Counted from the stretch's first letter, positions 39,775-48,812 are shown. The stretch: DNA of 64,000 nucleotides from Actinoplanes sp. TBRC 11911 (GCF_012933445.1 NZ_JABBNC010000019.1:62001-126000), one strand, 5' to 3'. The notes: generated by a model from the letters alone, not told the origin. A program made the numbers and translations.

Positions 39775-41418
39775 TCAGTACGTGCGGGCCGAACGCGGGC
39801 TGAACCGGGTGCCGTCGCGACGGTCGTTGCGCTGGTTGTCGCGGCGGAAGCCACCGGCGCGCTCACCGTTGCGGGGCGGGAAGTTGCGGTCGCCCCGCGG
39901 ACGGTCGCCGAAACCGCCACGCTCGGCGCGGTCACCGGCCGGACGGTCCCCGAAGGAACGCTGCGCACCGTCCTCGAACGGACGCTGCGGGCGGTCACCA
40001 CCACGGTCACCGCGATCGCCACGGTCACCGCGCGGGCCACGCGGACGGTCACCCCACGAACCACGGGAACGGTCGCCGAAGCGGCCGCCACCGCGCCGGG
40101 GCTCGCGACGCGGCTCCGGCTCCTCGATCACGGGCACGCCGCTCGGCTCGCGGGCGCCGGTGACCTCGGACAGCTTGGGGTCGCCGAGGCGTACGCGGAC
40201 CTCGCCCGGCCGGACGCCGGCCTTGGCCATCATCTGCTGCGTGCTGCGACGCTGCTTCGGCAGCACCAGGGTGACCACCGCGCCGGACTCGCCGGCCCGA
40301 GCCGTACGACCGGCCCGGTGCAGGTAGTCCTTCGGGTCCTTCGGCGGGTCCACGTGCACCACGAGCGAGATGCCGTCGACGTGAATGCCGCGCGCGGCCA
40401 CGTCGGTCGCCACCAGAACGTTGGAGCGACCCTCCTTGAACTCGGCCAAGGTGCGGGTGCGGACCCGCTGGGTCTTGCCGCCGTGCAGCGCGCCGGCCCG
40501 GACACCGACCGCGGCCAGCTGCTCGGCCAGCCGGTCGACGCCCATCTGGGTGCGGGCGAAGACGATGGTTTTGCCCTCCCGGTTGGCGATCCACGACGTG
40601 ATCGGGAACTTCTCCTGCGGCGGGATCAGCAGCAGGTAGTGATCCATCGTGGACACGCTGGCCTCGGCCGGGGCGGTCGAGTGCGTCACCGGGTCGTGCA
40701 TGAAGCGCTTGACGAGGGTATCGACGTCGCCGTCCAGAGTGGCCGAGAAGAGCAGCCGCTGGGCGCCGTTCGGCGTCTTCGCGAGCAGCTCGGTGACCTC
40801 GGGCAGGAAGCCCATGTCGGCCATCTGATCGGCCTCGTCCAGCACGGTGATCTCGATGTCGTCGAGCTTGCAGGCGCCCCGCTCGATCAGGTCGGCGAGC
40901 CGGCCCGGGGTGGCGACCATCACCTCGACGCCGCGCCGCAGCGCGTCCATCTGCCGGTCGTACGGCACGCCGCCGACCGCGGTCTTCAGGAAGACACCGA
41001 CCGCGCGGCCCAACGGCATTAACGAGTCGGCCACCTGCATCGCCAGCTCCCGCGTGGGAACCAGGATGAGCGCCTTCGGGTAGTGCGGGCGGGCGCGGCC
41101 GCCCTGCGCGACGCGAGCCAGCAGCGGCAGGCCGAACGCCAGCGTCTTGCCGGAGCCGGTCTGGCCGCGGCCCAGGACGTCCCGGCCGGCCAGCGCGTCC
41201 GGCATGGTCGCCGCCTGGATCTCGAACGGGGTGGTGATGCCCTCACGGTTGAGGACGCGGATCAACTCGGCGGGCACGCCCAGGTCGGCGAAGCTGGCCA
41301 CCTTGGCAGGGGTTTCCTCGGCTGCGGGAGCGCTTTCCTCCACCGCGGGAGTGCTTTCGGATGAATCAGGGGTTTCGAAGACGGACGGAAACGTGCTGGG
41401 ATCAGCGAAAGTGGTCAA
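39775..41418 (-). CDS. DEAD-box ATP-dependent RNA helicase
   Basis: The protein has 547 residues from TTG 41418, preferred because AGAGAGG lies 5 bases upstream; ATG 41442 is in frame. An acidic Glu/Ala/Pro-rich leader of about 45 residues precedes the core: Q-motif FADLGVPAELIRVLNREGITTPFEIQ, AxTGSGKT (GQTGSGKT), PTRELA, DEAD, SAT, HRAGRTARAG. The last 120 residues are an RGD/RGG-rich basic tail (GDRGDRGDRGGDR) that should bind RNA. It probably remodels rRNA or mRNA in cold or stress. Confidence 0.92.
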   Translation of the reverse strand: MTTFADPSTFPSVFETPDSSESTPAVEESAPAAEETPAKVASFADLGVPAELIRVLNREGITTPFEIQAATMPDALAGRDVLGRGQTGSGKTLAFGLPLLARVAQGGRARPHYPKALILVPTRELAMQVADSLMPLGRAVGVFLKTAVGGVPYDRQMDALRRGVEVMVATPGRLADLIERGACKLDDIEITVLDEADQMADMGFLPEVTELLAKTPNGAQRLLFSATLDGDVDTLVKRFMHDPVTHSTAPAEASVSTMDHYLLLIPPQEKFPITSWIANREGKTIVFARTQMGVDRLAEQLAAVGVRAGALHGGKTQRVRTRTLAEFKEGRSNVLVATDVAARGIHVDGISLVVHVDPPKDPKDYLHRAGRTARAGESGAVVTLVLPKQRRSTQQMMAKAGVRPGEVRVRLGDPKLSEVTGAREPSGVPVIEEPEPRREPRRGGGRFGDRSRGSWGDRPRGPRGDRGDRGDRGGDRPQRPFEDGAQRSFGDRPAGDRAERGGFGDRPRGDRNFPPRNGERAGGFRRDNQRNDRRDGTRFSPRSARTY

Positions 41419-41506
41419 GAGAACCTCTCTACGGGGGCGCATGCTCGCGAAAGGCGCGCCGCGGCTACCGAGAGCCGACCGCTGAAATGCCCGCAAGAAC
41501 GCCCGT

Positions 41507-41529
41507 GGCGTGCTTCTTGAAGGCACGCC
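41507..41529 (-). promoter_or_regulatory. Hairpin in the helicase mRNA leader
   Basis: GGCGTGC (41507-41513) and GCACGCC (41523-41529) form a perfect 7-bp stem about 90 bases upstream of the helicase start. The 240-base gap to the upstream proline-rich gene suggests a long leader, as often seen for stress-induced RNA helicases. Confidence 0.4.
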
Positions 41530-41658
41530 GCGTCAGTAACTGTCATAAGTGTACGGCTCAACGTTGAGAGCGCCGACCGCATTCCGCGCTGCCAGTGGGC
41601 ACCCTCACCCCCGGCCGCAACTGCGCAAGCTTAGGGGCTGAGGTGGACTTCGACAAAC

Positions 41659-43581
41659 TCAGCTGAACATGCCGGAGATCATGTCGGTGAAGGCGCTGCC
41701 CGCGGTGAGCAGGAATACCAGGCTCACGGTGACCAGCAGGCCCAGAACCACCAGCATCGCGATGGCGACCTTCATATTGCTGCGGCGCCGGTCGACGATC
41801 TCGTCACCCCAGCCCTGCGCCAGGATGTGGCCGGTGAGCGAACCCGAATTCTCCACTGCCGCGTTGGTGGAAACCGGCACTGTCATGTCGATCACGTCGT
41901 ACCCGCCGGTGCCGTAAACCGTGCCCCCCGGCACATTGCGCTGCTGCGGGACGGCGATCGTGGCGTTCGGATCATCCTCGACGCCGGCCTGACGTGCGGT
42001 CGAGGTCGCACCGAACGTCGAGCCGCTCGAAGCCGAACCGCCGACCCCGAACGAGGTGGTCGGGGTGCGTGAGCCGGTCACCGGCGGTTTCGTGTACGCC
42101 GGTAGGCCGTTGCCGCCGTCCGACAGCGCGCCACCGCCGGTCACCACGCGGCCACGCGTCTGGTTCTGCACTCGGATGGGCTGAGTCTGGTCCGGCACCG
42201 AACCTCCGGTCGCGATGGGCATTGTCGGGTCGGCCGCCGGGATCGACGGGGGCGGCGGGAAGATCGGCTGCGGCGGGCCCGGGACGGGGCTCGGCCCCGG
42301 CGGGTTGGGCACCGGGCTGGGACCCGGACCGGGCGGCACCGGGAACGGACCCGGGCCGGGCGGAACGGGTGAGGGGCCCGGACCGGGCGGGACCGGCGAC
42401 GGACCTGGGCCCGGCGGCACGGGACCGGGCGGGCCCGGATTGGGCACCGGCCCGGGGCCCGGCGGCGTCGGAGCCGGTCCGGGCGTGGGTGTCGGGGTGG
42501 GCGGCTGGAACGGGCCCGGCCGGGGGCCCGGGACCGGGCTCGGCGACGGCGGCACCGGGAACGGGTCCGGCGGCCGGATCGGCTCGGGCGTGCCCGGTTC
42601 CGGCTTGCCCGGCTCGGGGCGCGGCGGCGCCGGCACGGGAACCGGCCGCGGCTCGTCGGGGCGGGTGGGCTCAGGGCGGCCGGGCTCGGGACGGCCCGGC
42701 TCGGGACGGCCCGGCTCGGGCTTATCAGGTTCCGGCTTTCCAGGCTCGGGCTCGGACGGCTCCGGCCGAGGCTCGGTGGCCTTGATCGGCTCGCCCCGGC
42801 CGGCCCCGTTCGGGGGCACGCTGGCGCGGGCGGCGCCGGCCGCGGGCTCGGCGGAAAGCTTGCGGGACGAGCCGTCGACCATCTCCGGCACCCGCCCGGC
42901 GGCCGGGCTGACCGGCCTCGCCGACCCGGTCACCCGTCCGGGGCCGGACGTCGGCGCGGACGTGGGAGTCGACTTCGGAGCGCCCGGGCTGACCGGCTTG
43001 GCCGACCCGGTGACGCGCCCCTCCCCGGACGCCGGCGCGGAGCTCGGCGCGCCGTAAACGGACGGTGCGGCAGAGACGGGCGCGGAGGCTGACGCCCTGG
43101 CTGAGGGCGGCGCGGACGCCGGTGCGGCAGAAACCGGTGCCGAGGCTGATGCCCTGGCTGAGGGTGGCGTGGAGGCGGGTGCGGCGGAGACGGGCGCGGA
43201 GGCTGATGCCCTGGCTGAGGGCGGCGTGGAGGCCGGTGCGGCAGAAACGGGTGCGGATGCCCTGGTCGAAGGTGGCGCGGAGGTCGGCGCGGCGGAGGCC
43301 GAGCCGGAAGCGGGCGCCGAGGACACCGGGACGGACGCGGAGCCGGACGCCTTCGAAGTGGGCGGCTTGCTGAACCAGTCGTCCTGCTCGGGAGGCGCAG
43401 ACACCGACGCGCGGCCGCTGGGGCCACTGACCGGGGCGGCCGACGGCGACGACGAGGCCCAGAGCGCTCCCGGAGCCGGGGGCGGCGGCGGGGCGTACCC
43501 CTCCTGGTCCTCGTTTGCGGCGGACCCCGCTGCAGCCGGCTTCGTTTCGTCGCTGCTAGGTGTCGACTGCCGCTCGTCCAT
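41659..43581 (-). CDS. Proline-rich, C-terminally membrane-anchored protein of unknown function
   Basis: The protein has 640 residues from ATG 43581, preceded by GGAGG at good spacing. About 560 residues are low complexity. Four Ala/Ser/Pro repeats of about 19 residues (SAPVSAAPASTPPSARA) come first, then PEPGRPEPGRPEP runs, then PSPVPPGPGPSPVPPGPG runs. A cluster of possible phospho-threonine sites (NATIAVP, DMTVPV) precedes one transmembrane helix near the C-terminus (VAIAMLVVLGLLVTVSLVFLL) and a 12-residue tail. There is no signal peptide, so the long arm is probably cytoplasmic. Function unknown. Confidence 0.72.
   Translation of the reverse strand: MDERQSTPSSDETKPAAAGSAANEDQEGYAPPPPPAPGALWASSSPSAAPVSGPSGRASVSAPPEQDDWFSKPPTSKASGSASVPVSSAPASGSASAAPTSAPPSTRASAPVSAAPASTPPSARASASAPVSAAPASTPPSARASASAPVSAAPASAPPSARASASAPVSAAPSVYGAPSSAPASGEGRVTGSAKPVSPGAPKSTPTSAPTSGPGRVTGSARPVSPAAGRVPEMVDGSSRKLSAEPAAGAARASVPPNGAGRGEPIKATEPRPEPSEPEPGKPEPDKPEPGRPEPGRPEPGRPEPTRPDEPRPVPVPAPPRPEPGKPEPGTPEPIRPPDPFPVPPSPSPVPGPRPGPFQPPTPTPTPGPAPTPPGPGPVPNPGPPGPVPPGPGPSPVPPGPGPSPVPPGPGPFPVPPGPGPSPVPNPPGPSPVPGPPQPIFPPPPSIPAADPTMPIATGGSVPDQTQPIRVQNQTRGRVVTGGGALSDGGNGLPAYTKPPVTGSRTPTTSFGVGGSASSGSTFGATSTARQAGVEDDPNATIAVPQQRNVPGGTVYGTGGYDVIDMTVPVSTNAAVENSGSLTGHILAQGWGDEIVDRRRSNMKVAIAMLVVLGLLVTVSLVFLLTAGSAFTDMISGMFS
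42300..43300 (-). repeat. Low-complexity Pro/Gly and Ala/Ser coding repeats
   Basis: Three repeat types lie in the proline-rich gene: 57- to 60-base Ala/Ser/Pro units at about 43075-43290, 15- to 18-base Pro-Glu-Pro-Gly units at about 42640-42770, and 24- to 27-base Pro-Gly units at about 42300-42480. They are in frame and likely to vary in number between strains. Confidence 0.8.
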
Positions 43582-43742
43582 CCGTCCTCCAGACCGCCGG
43601 GTGCCGCTGGCTCGGACGCCGGGCGCTGCCCTTAACCGTGCCATATCCGCGCTCGTGAGCACACCCGGCATCAACCCGTTTGCGCCCGCTACCAGGCGCT
43701 GACCACCGGAAAGGCGGTTTTACCCTATCCGCCCGGAGGATG

Positions 43743-45422
43743 TCACTTGGACCCGGACGGCGTAGCGGACGACTCCTTGTCCTCCGACGCGGCGGACGAG
43801 GTCGCGTGCTCGGTCGCCTCGGCCGAGCTCGAACTCGGGTCCGAGCCGCCCGAGCTCGAGCCGCCGTCGGACGGGCTCTCGGTGGTCGGGTCGGGCGTCG
43901 GCGTGGTCGTCGGGTCCTCGGTGGCCGGCGGCTTGGTGGTGGGGTCCGACGTCGGCGGCTTGGTGGTCGGATCCGACGTCGGCGGCTTCGAGGTCGGCGT
44001 GGTCGGCGGCCTCGAGGACGGGCTCGTCGGGGGCTTCGAGGTCGGCGTCGTGGGCGGCTTCGACGTCGGGCTGGTCGGCGGCTTGGATGACGGGCTCGTC
44101 GGCGGCCTGGTGGACGGGCTCGTCGTGGAGCCGCCGCCGGCCGTGTTGCTGTCGTCCGGCGTGATGTGGCTGAGGTCTGGTCCTTGGGTGACGCCCTCGA
44201 CCGAGCCGAGAACCCGGGTCGCCTGGAACATCTGCGACCAGCGGACCTTGGTCAACCGGACATCCAAGCCGGTGCGCGGGGCCTCGACCATCATGCCGTT
44301 GCCGGCGTACATGGCGACGTGGTGAATGCCTTCCCAGCTGTTGCTGTAGCTGAAGAAGATCAAGTCGCCGGGGAGCAGCGAGTAGCGGTCGACGACCTTG
44401 TCGCGCGTCGCCCAGTACTGGTCGCGGGAGACGCGGGGCAGGTCGTAGACGCCGACGCTGCGGTAAGCCGCCCACATCAGGCCGGAGCAGTCGAACGAAC
44501 CCGGGCCCTCCTCGGACCACTCGTACGGCTTGCCGATCTGGCGCAATGCGTACTGCAGGGCCTGGGCCGCGCGCGGATCGGCGCTGCGGCCGGCCTCCGA
44601 GCCGGACAGATACTTGTTGGCGAGCGAGTTGTCGGTCGCGTTCTCGACGGCCTGCGCGGCGTTCAGCTCGGGGGCGTGCGCCTTCTCGTAGGCCTGCTGA
44701 GCGGCTTCCTTCTTGCCGATGTCGGCGTTGAGCTTGTCGTACTGCGTGACGAGATCGTCGTACTTCTTCTCGGCCAGCGAGGCCTCGTCGAGGGCGACCT
44801 GCTCGTCGAGCTGAGCGTTCGCGAGCTGCTGGGCGGCGGCGCCCTGACCCGAGTCGTCGCCACGCTGGATGCGGGCCAGGTCGTCGAGGCCCATCAGGCC
44901 GGGGTCGAAGGAGCCCGGCGGCATCGCGGCGGCCTCGCGGATCGCGGCGGCCGCGGCATCGCTGGCGGCGGACTGTGCCTGTCGCAGCGTCTCCTGCGTC
45001 TTGGCGTGTTTCGCCTGGGCGGCCTCGCTCTGGGTCTTCGCAAGATCGCGTTCTTGCCCGAGCGCGATCAGCTGATCGCCGAGGGTGGCGATCTCGGCGC
45101 GGCCCTTCTCGGCTTTCTGCACGACGGGACTGGACGACGTGGTGGTCGTCGGGGTCGGCGTCGGTGTGCCCGGGGTCGGCGACTGCTGGCCCGGCATCAC
45201 GAACGTGCCGGCGACGATCGGCCGGGAGCCGGTGTCCGGCACCGACTGCACGGCGGGCACCGGCGGGGCCGGCGCTAACCGCGGCGCGACCGGGGCGCCG
45301 GCGAACGCGGGCATCGGCGTGAACAGTGCGGCGATCGCGGCGGCAGCGGCCGTGAGGACGACCGGGCGCCACCAAGGGCGCGCCGAGCGCGACTGCCGAG
45401 CTGCGAATCGTGCGGTTGCCAT
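43743..45422 (-). CDS. Secreted NlpC/P60 peptidoglycan hydrolase with coiled coil and Thr/Pro tail
   Basis: The protein has 559 residues from ATG 45422 (GGGGAG upstream). A signal peptide ends at AFA (41). A Pro/Thr linker follows, then a coiled coil at about 105-255 (RipA/PcsB style) and an NlpC/P60 domain at 285-395 with catalytic C312 (FDCSGL) and H368 (IHHVAMYAG). A 150-residue Ser/Thr/Pro/Lys tail (TSKPPTTPTSKPP) may span the wall. It probably cuts the D-Glu-meso-DAP stem peptide bond during growth or division. It is divergent from mqnE. Confidence 0.9.
   Translation of the reverse strand: MATARFAARQSRSARPWWRPVVLTAAAAAIAALFTPMPAFAGAPVAPRLAPAPPVPAVQSVPDTGSRPIVAGTFVMPGQQSPTPGTPTPTPTTTTSSSPVVQKAEKGRAEIATLGDQLIALGQERDLAKTQSEAAQAKHAKTQETLRQAQSAASDAAAAAIREAAAMPPGSFDPGLMGLDDLARIQRGDDSGQGAAAQQLANAQLDEQVALDEASLAEKKYDDLVTQYDKLNADIGKKEAAQQAYEKAHAPELNAAQAVENATDNSLANKYLSGSEAGRSADPRAAQALQYALRQIGKPYEWSEEGPGSFDCSGLMWAAYRSVGVYDLPRVSRDQYWATRDKVVDRYSLLPGDLIFFSYSNSWEGIHHVAMYAGNGMMVEAPRTGLDVRLTKVRWSQMFQATRVLGSVEGVTQGPDLSHITPDDSNTAGGGSTTSPSTRPPTSPSSKPPTSPTSKPPTTPTSKPPTSPSSRPPTTPTSKPPTSDPTTKPPTSDPTTKPPATEDPTTTPTPDPTTESPSDGGSSSGGSDPSSSSAEATEHATSSAASEDKESSATPSGSK
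43890..44130 (-). repeat. Coding repeats for the PTSKPPTSP wall-spanning tail
   Basis: Eight or so degenerate 24- to 30-base units encode (T/S)KPPT(S/T)P repeats in the tail of the NlpC/P60 protein. The two units at about 43930-43990 (KPPTSDPTTKPPTSDPTT) are nearly identical. Confidence 0.75.
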
Positions 45423-45636
45423 GAACTCCCCGGTCTCTGACGTCGGACGTATCGCCGCTTGCCGTCCCCCTAAATGCTTACCGCAACGCTCGGAGACTGT
45501 CGATTGATCGGAGGTGAAAGAACGCTGGGAATCGTGCGAACGATCATCGTGACCCCGGCCGCTCGGCCGACCCGGCCGGGTGATCTTGTCGGTGGGTGGT
45601 CGTACCCTCGACCCCGAGGAACGGAGAGGGGCGCCC

Positions 45637-46806
45637 ATGGATGCCGGACTGAAGCGCGAGCTGGAGCAGAAGGTCTATGCCGGTGAGCGGCTGACTCGCG
45701 AGGACGGTGAGGCGCTGTACGACAGCGATGACCTCGCCTGGCTCGGGCGCCTCGCGCACCACAAGCGCACCGAGATGAACGGTGATCGGGTGATGTTCAA
45801 CGTCAACCGGCATCTGAATCTCACCAACGTCTGTTCGGCCAGCTGTGCATATTGCTCGTTCCAGCGCAAACCGGGCGAGAAGGATGCGTACACCATGCGC
45901 ATCGACGAGGCCGTCGCCAAGGCCAAGGAGATGGAGGACGAGCAGCTCACCGAGCTGCACATCGTCAACGGCCTGCACCCGTCGCTGCCCTGGCGGTATT
46001 ACCCGAAGGTCCTGCGCGAGCTGAAGGCCGCGTTGCCGGACGTCAAGCTCAAGTGCTTCACGGCGACCGAGGTGCAGTGGTTCGAGAAGATCAGCGGGTT
46101 GCCCGCCGACGAGATCCTCGACGAGCTGATGGACGCCGGTCTCGAGTCGCTGACCGGCGGCGGTGCCGAGATCTTCGACTGGGAGGTCCGGCAGCACATC
46201 GTCGACCACAACACCCACTGGGAAGACTGGTCGCGCATCCACCGGCTGGCCCACCAGAAGGGCATGAAGACACCGGCCACGATGCTGTACGGCCACATCG
46301 AGGAGCGGCGGCACCGGGTCGACCACGTCATGCGGCTGCGCGAGCTGCAGGACGAGACCGGTGGTTTCGCGGTGTTCATCCCGCTGCGGTACCAGCACGA
46401 CTTCGTCGACTCGCAGGACGGCAAGGTCCGCAACCGGCTGCAGGAGCGCACCACGATGGCGGCGCCGGCCGAGTCGCTGAAGACGTTCGCCGTCTCCCGC
46501 CTGATGCTCGACAACGTGCCGCACGTCAAGTGCTTCTGGGTCATGCACGGCCTGTCGGTGGCCCAGCTCTCGCTGAACTTCGGCGCCGACGACCTGGACG
46601 GCTCGGTGGTGGAATACAAGATCACCCACGACGCCGACTCGTACGGGACGCCCACCACCATGCATCGTGAGGACCTGCTCAACCTGATCTGGGACGCCGG
46701 TTTCCAGCCGGTCGAGCGCAACACGAAGTACGAGGTGGTCCGGGAATACCCGAAGCCGCAGGCCCAGGCCGACCGCCGGGCCGAGCCGCAGCAGGTCTGG
46801 GCATAA
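45637..46806 (+). CDS. mqnE: Aminofutalosine synthase
   Basis: The protein has 389 residues from ATG 45637, with GGAGAGG 7 to 8 bases upstream. The radical-SAM cluster cysteines are C66, C70 and C73 (CSASCAYCSFQRKPGEKDAYTM). Family markers include IVNGLHP, TATEVQWF, TGGGAEIF and PLRYQHDFVDSQ. It joins 3-[(1-carboxyvinyl)oxy]benzoate from MqnA with SAM to give aminofutalosine. A TACCCT at 45603-45608 with GTGATC 17 bases earlier is a possible promoter. Confidence 0.95.
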   Translation: MDAGLKRELEQKVYAGERLTREDGEALYDSDDLAWLGRLAHHKRTEMNGDRVMFNVNRHLNLTNVCSASCAYCSFQRKPGEKDAYTMRIDEAVAKAKEMEDEQLTELHIVNGLHPSLPWRYYPKVLRELKAALPDVKLKCFTATEVQWFEKISGLPADEILDELMDAGLESLTGGGAEIFDWEVRQHIVDHNTHWEDWSRIHRLAHQKGMKTPATMLYGHIEERRHRVDHVMRLRELQDETGGFAVFIPLRYQHDFVDSQDGKVRNRLQERTTMAAPAESLKTFAVSRLMLDNVPHVKCFWVMHGLSVAQLSLNFGADDLDGSVVEYKITHDADSYGTPTTMHREDLLNLIWDAGFQPVERNTKYEVVREYPKPQAQADRRAEPQQVWA

Positions 46807-46840
46807 GGGACGCGGTGCCTGGGCGTACTCTCGGACTGTC

Positions 46841-47275
46841 ATGACCGACACGAAGAGTGCGCGACGCCCGCGCCGCGACGCGAACGGACGCCTGGCCACC
46901 GTCGGCGATCTTCTCGGCACCGCCCTCGCCGGCCTGGTGGTGGGTGGCGTCGTGCTGCTCGTCTTCCAGGCCGTGCTGTCGCTCGTGCACATCTCGGACT
47001 TCGGGGACGCCAGCGGATGGATCGCGATCATCCTGCCGGTCTGGCTGTTCACTGAGGAGTTCCGGGCCGCGGGCTGGGGCGGGCACCGCATCATCGCCGC
47101 CGCCCTGGCCGCCGGCTTCGGGGTCGCGCTGGGACTGAGCGTCGCCGGTTTCGTGTCCGGCCAGTTCGGCTTCCCGTCGTTGTTCAGCGGCATGCTCGGC
47201 GCCGCCACCTGCACGATCGTCTACTGCCTGGTCTGGTTCTACGGCCTGCGGTGGCTCGGCCACCGGGCGGGCTAG
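46841..47275 (+). CDS. Small polytopic membrane protein, unknown function
   Basis: The protein has 144 residues. A basic N-terminus (SARRPRRDANGR) is followed by four hydrophobic segments (about 24-46, 57-70, 82-106 and 112-136). I recognise no family. It lies 34 bases after mqnE and 13 bases before the DUF4229 gene on the same strand, so co-transcription is likely. In other actinomycetes a similar small membrane protein accompanies mqnE, by recollection only. Confidence 0.65.
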   Translation: MTDTKSARRPRRDANGRLATVGDLLGTALAGLVVGGVVLLVFQAVLSLVHISDFGDASGWIAIILPVWLFTEEFRAAGWGGHRIIAAALAAGFGVALGLSVAGFVSGQFGFPSLFSGMLGAATCTIVYCLVWFYGLRWLGHRAG

Positions 47276-47288
47276 GAGAGAAGAGAAG

Positions 47289-47768
47289 ATGAGTCCCGCC
47301 GTCAAGTACACGCTCGGCCGGCTCGGCCTGTTCGTCGTGCTGCTCCTGCTGATGATCATCGTGCCGATCCCGCTCAACATCTTCGTCAAGGCGATGCTGG
47401 CGCTGGTGATCTCCGCGGTGCTGTCGTACTTCCTGCTGGCCGACTGGCGCAACAAGATGGGCGAGCAACTGGCCGGTGCCGCTTCCCGCCGCACGGCGGA
47501 GAAGGAGCGCCTGCGCGCGGCCCTGGCCGGCGACGAGCAGGCGGCCGCGACCGGCGACCGGGCGGCCGACCCCGTCGCCGAGCCCGAGCTGGTCGAACGC
47601 GACGCGCTCGAGGTCGACGCGCTAGAGGTTGACGCGGACAAAGCGGACGTCGAGCCCAAGGCGAAGGCCAATGCCGAGGCCGACGCCGAGGAACGCGACG
47701 CCGAGCCCGAGGCCGACAAGCAGGGTGCCGCTGTCGACGCGGGCAAGCAGGGCGACGCAGGCAAGTAA
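47289..47768 (+). CDS. DUF4229 membrane protein with acidic tail
   Basis: The protein has 159 residues. Two helices (YTLGRLGLFVVLLLLMIIVPIPL and FVKAMLALVISAVLSYFLLA) are followed by DWRNKMGEQL, the DUF4229 pattern. A long acidic, Ala/Glu/Asp/Lys repeat tail (ALEVDALEVDADKADVEPKAKA) follows. GGAGAG precedes the ATG. Function is unknown; the tail may be tolerant of length change. Confidence 0.8.
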   Translation: MSPAVKYTLGRLGLFVVLLLLMIIVPIPLNIFVKAMLALVISAVLSYFLLADWRNKMGEQLAGAASRRTAEKERLRAALAGDEQAAATGDRAADPVAEPELVERDALEVDALEVDADKADVEPKAKANAEADAEERDAEPEADKQGAAVDAGKQGDAGK

Positions 47769-48053
47769 GGCGACGAACAACACGGATTGCCGTGCGCCAA
47801 TTGCCTGCGCGAATTGATTGCTCGGCGCGGCAATAAAATCTCGTGGAACTATATTTGTGGCGCTGATCCCACACGGGCCAAGACTACGTTCAACCATGGG
47901 CTGCTTACCGTCCACATGCGCAATAAGCTGGGCGGCAGCCGCCCGGGTAGTCACACGGGCGCCACTTTTGTGAAGGGAGACCCGTTGGAGACGACCACTA
48001 TCTGATTTCGGCTGTGGTGGCCGATGAGTGGCGGCGCGGATACGCGCCGCCAC
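47769..48053. other. Intergenic region with lower G+C
   Basis: This 285-bp gap contains an AT-rich block around 47815-47860, the possible 29-codon gene described separately, and a strong hairpin at its right end. An in-frame extension of the small ORF back to 47787 exists but its translation looks unlike a protein. Confidence 0.5.
47914..48003 (+). CDS. Possible 29-residue peptide gene
   Basis: An ATG at about 47915 opens a short frame encoding a basic, Gly/Ser-rich start (MRNKLGGSRPGSHTG) and an acidic end (KGDPLETTTI). It stops at about 48003, 23 bases before a strong terminator-like hairpin. Its codons are mostly G/C-ending. No Shine-Dalgarno sequence is evident. I recognise no family. 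It could be a conserved small protein or chance. Confidence 0.35.
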
Positions 48054-48055
48054 TC
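48026..48055. terminator. Perfect 13-bp hairpin with GATA loop
   Basis: GAGTGGCGGCGCG (48026-48038) and CGCGCCGCCACTC (48043-48055) are fully complementary. It ends transcription from the left. It also overlaps the stop of the VOC gene on the other strand, so it may serve both directions. Confidence 0.85.
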
Positions 48056-48812
48056 ACCTTGAATGGCCCGCGAGAATCGCGAAATAACCGCCCTGCGGAT
48101 CCTCCAGTACGGCGTATCGCCCGACCTGCAGGCTGGTCGGCGGCTGCAGGACGTGACCGCCCAGTTGCAGCGCCGTGCCGGCGGAGATGTCGCAGTCGTG
48201 GACCGCGAAATAGACCATCCAATGTGGGCTCATGTCGTCCGGCCACTCGTCGCCGATCATCGGCTGGATGCCGCAGACCGGTGTCTCGGCGACCTTCGCC
48301 ACCACGTACGGCAGCCCGTCCATCGTGCTGTTGCGAAATCCCCAGCCGAACACCGAGCCGTAGAACGCCATCGAACCCTGCAGGTCCCGCGTGTTCAGCT
48401 CGTTCCAGGTGAGCGCGCCCGGCACATCGAACACCGTGGCACCGCGCATCGTGCCCGGCTGCCACACGCTGAACGGCGCGCCCGTACGGTCCAGAAACGC
48501 GGCCATCCGGCCCTGGTCCGTCACGTCGAACGGTGGCACCAGCACCTGACCGCCCGCGGCCACCACCCGGGCAGCCACGTCGTCCGCGTTGTCGGTGCCG
48601 ATGTACGTGCTCCACGCCGTCGGCTGGCCCTCGCCGTAGAGCGGACCGGCCCCGGCGACCGGATTCCCGTTGAGCAGGAACGTCGTGTACCCGCCGTACT
48701 CGTCGCCGGAGATCTCCGCCGTCCAGCCGAACAGCGTGGTGTAGAAGCGCCGCGCGTCCTCGAGATCAGCGGTCCCGAGGTCCACCCACGTGGGCGCACC
48801 CGATGCGGTCAT
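48054..48812 (-). CDS. Two-domain VOC (glyoxalase/bleomycin-resistance-like) protein
   Basis: The protein has 252 residues formed by two similar VOC units (about 5-120 starting PTWVDLGTADLEDARRFYTTLFGWT, and 125-250 starting LTWNELNTRDLQGSMAFYGSVFGWG). This double form is common in actinomycetes as a putative hydroxylase or binding protein. The metal-site residues of true glyoxalase are not all evident, so no reaction is assigned. Monocistronic. Confidence 0.85.
   Translation of the reverse strand: MTASGAPTWVDLGTADLEDARRFYTTLFGWTAEISGDEYGGYTTFLLNGNPVAGAGPLYGEGQPTAWSTYIGTDNADDVAARVVAAGGQVLVPPFDVTDQGRMAAFLDRTGAPFSVWQPGTMRGATVFDVPGALTWNELNTRDLQGSMAFYGSVFGWGFRNSTMDGLPYVVAKVAETPVCGIQPMIGDEWPDDMSPHWMVYFAVHDCDISAGTALQLGGHVLQPPTSLQVGRYAVLEDPQGGYFAILAGHSR

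Noticed and set aside
40000..40090. GRGDRGDRGDRGGD repeat as a separate element
   Set aside because: It is the ordinary RGG/RGD tail of the DEAD-box helicase, in frame and typical of that family.
45423..45636. A ydaO-type c-di-AMP riboswitch before the NlpC/P60 gene
   Set aside because: Such switches often precede wall hydrolases in actinomycetes, but the conserved GCCGAATCC- and GGGGGACCC-type blocks are absent here.
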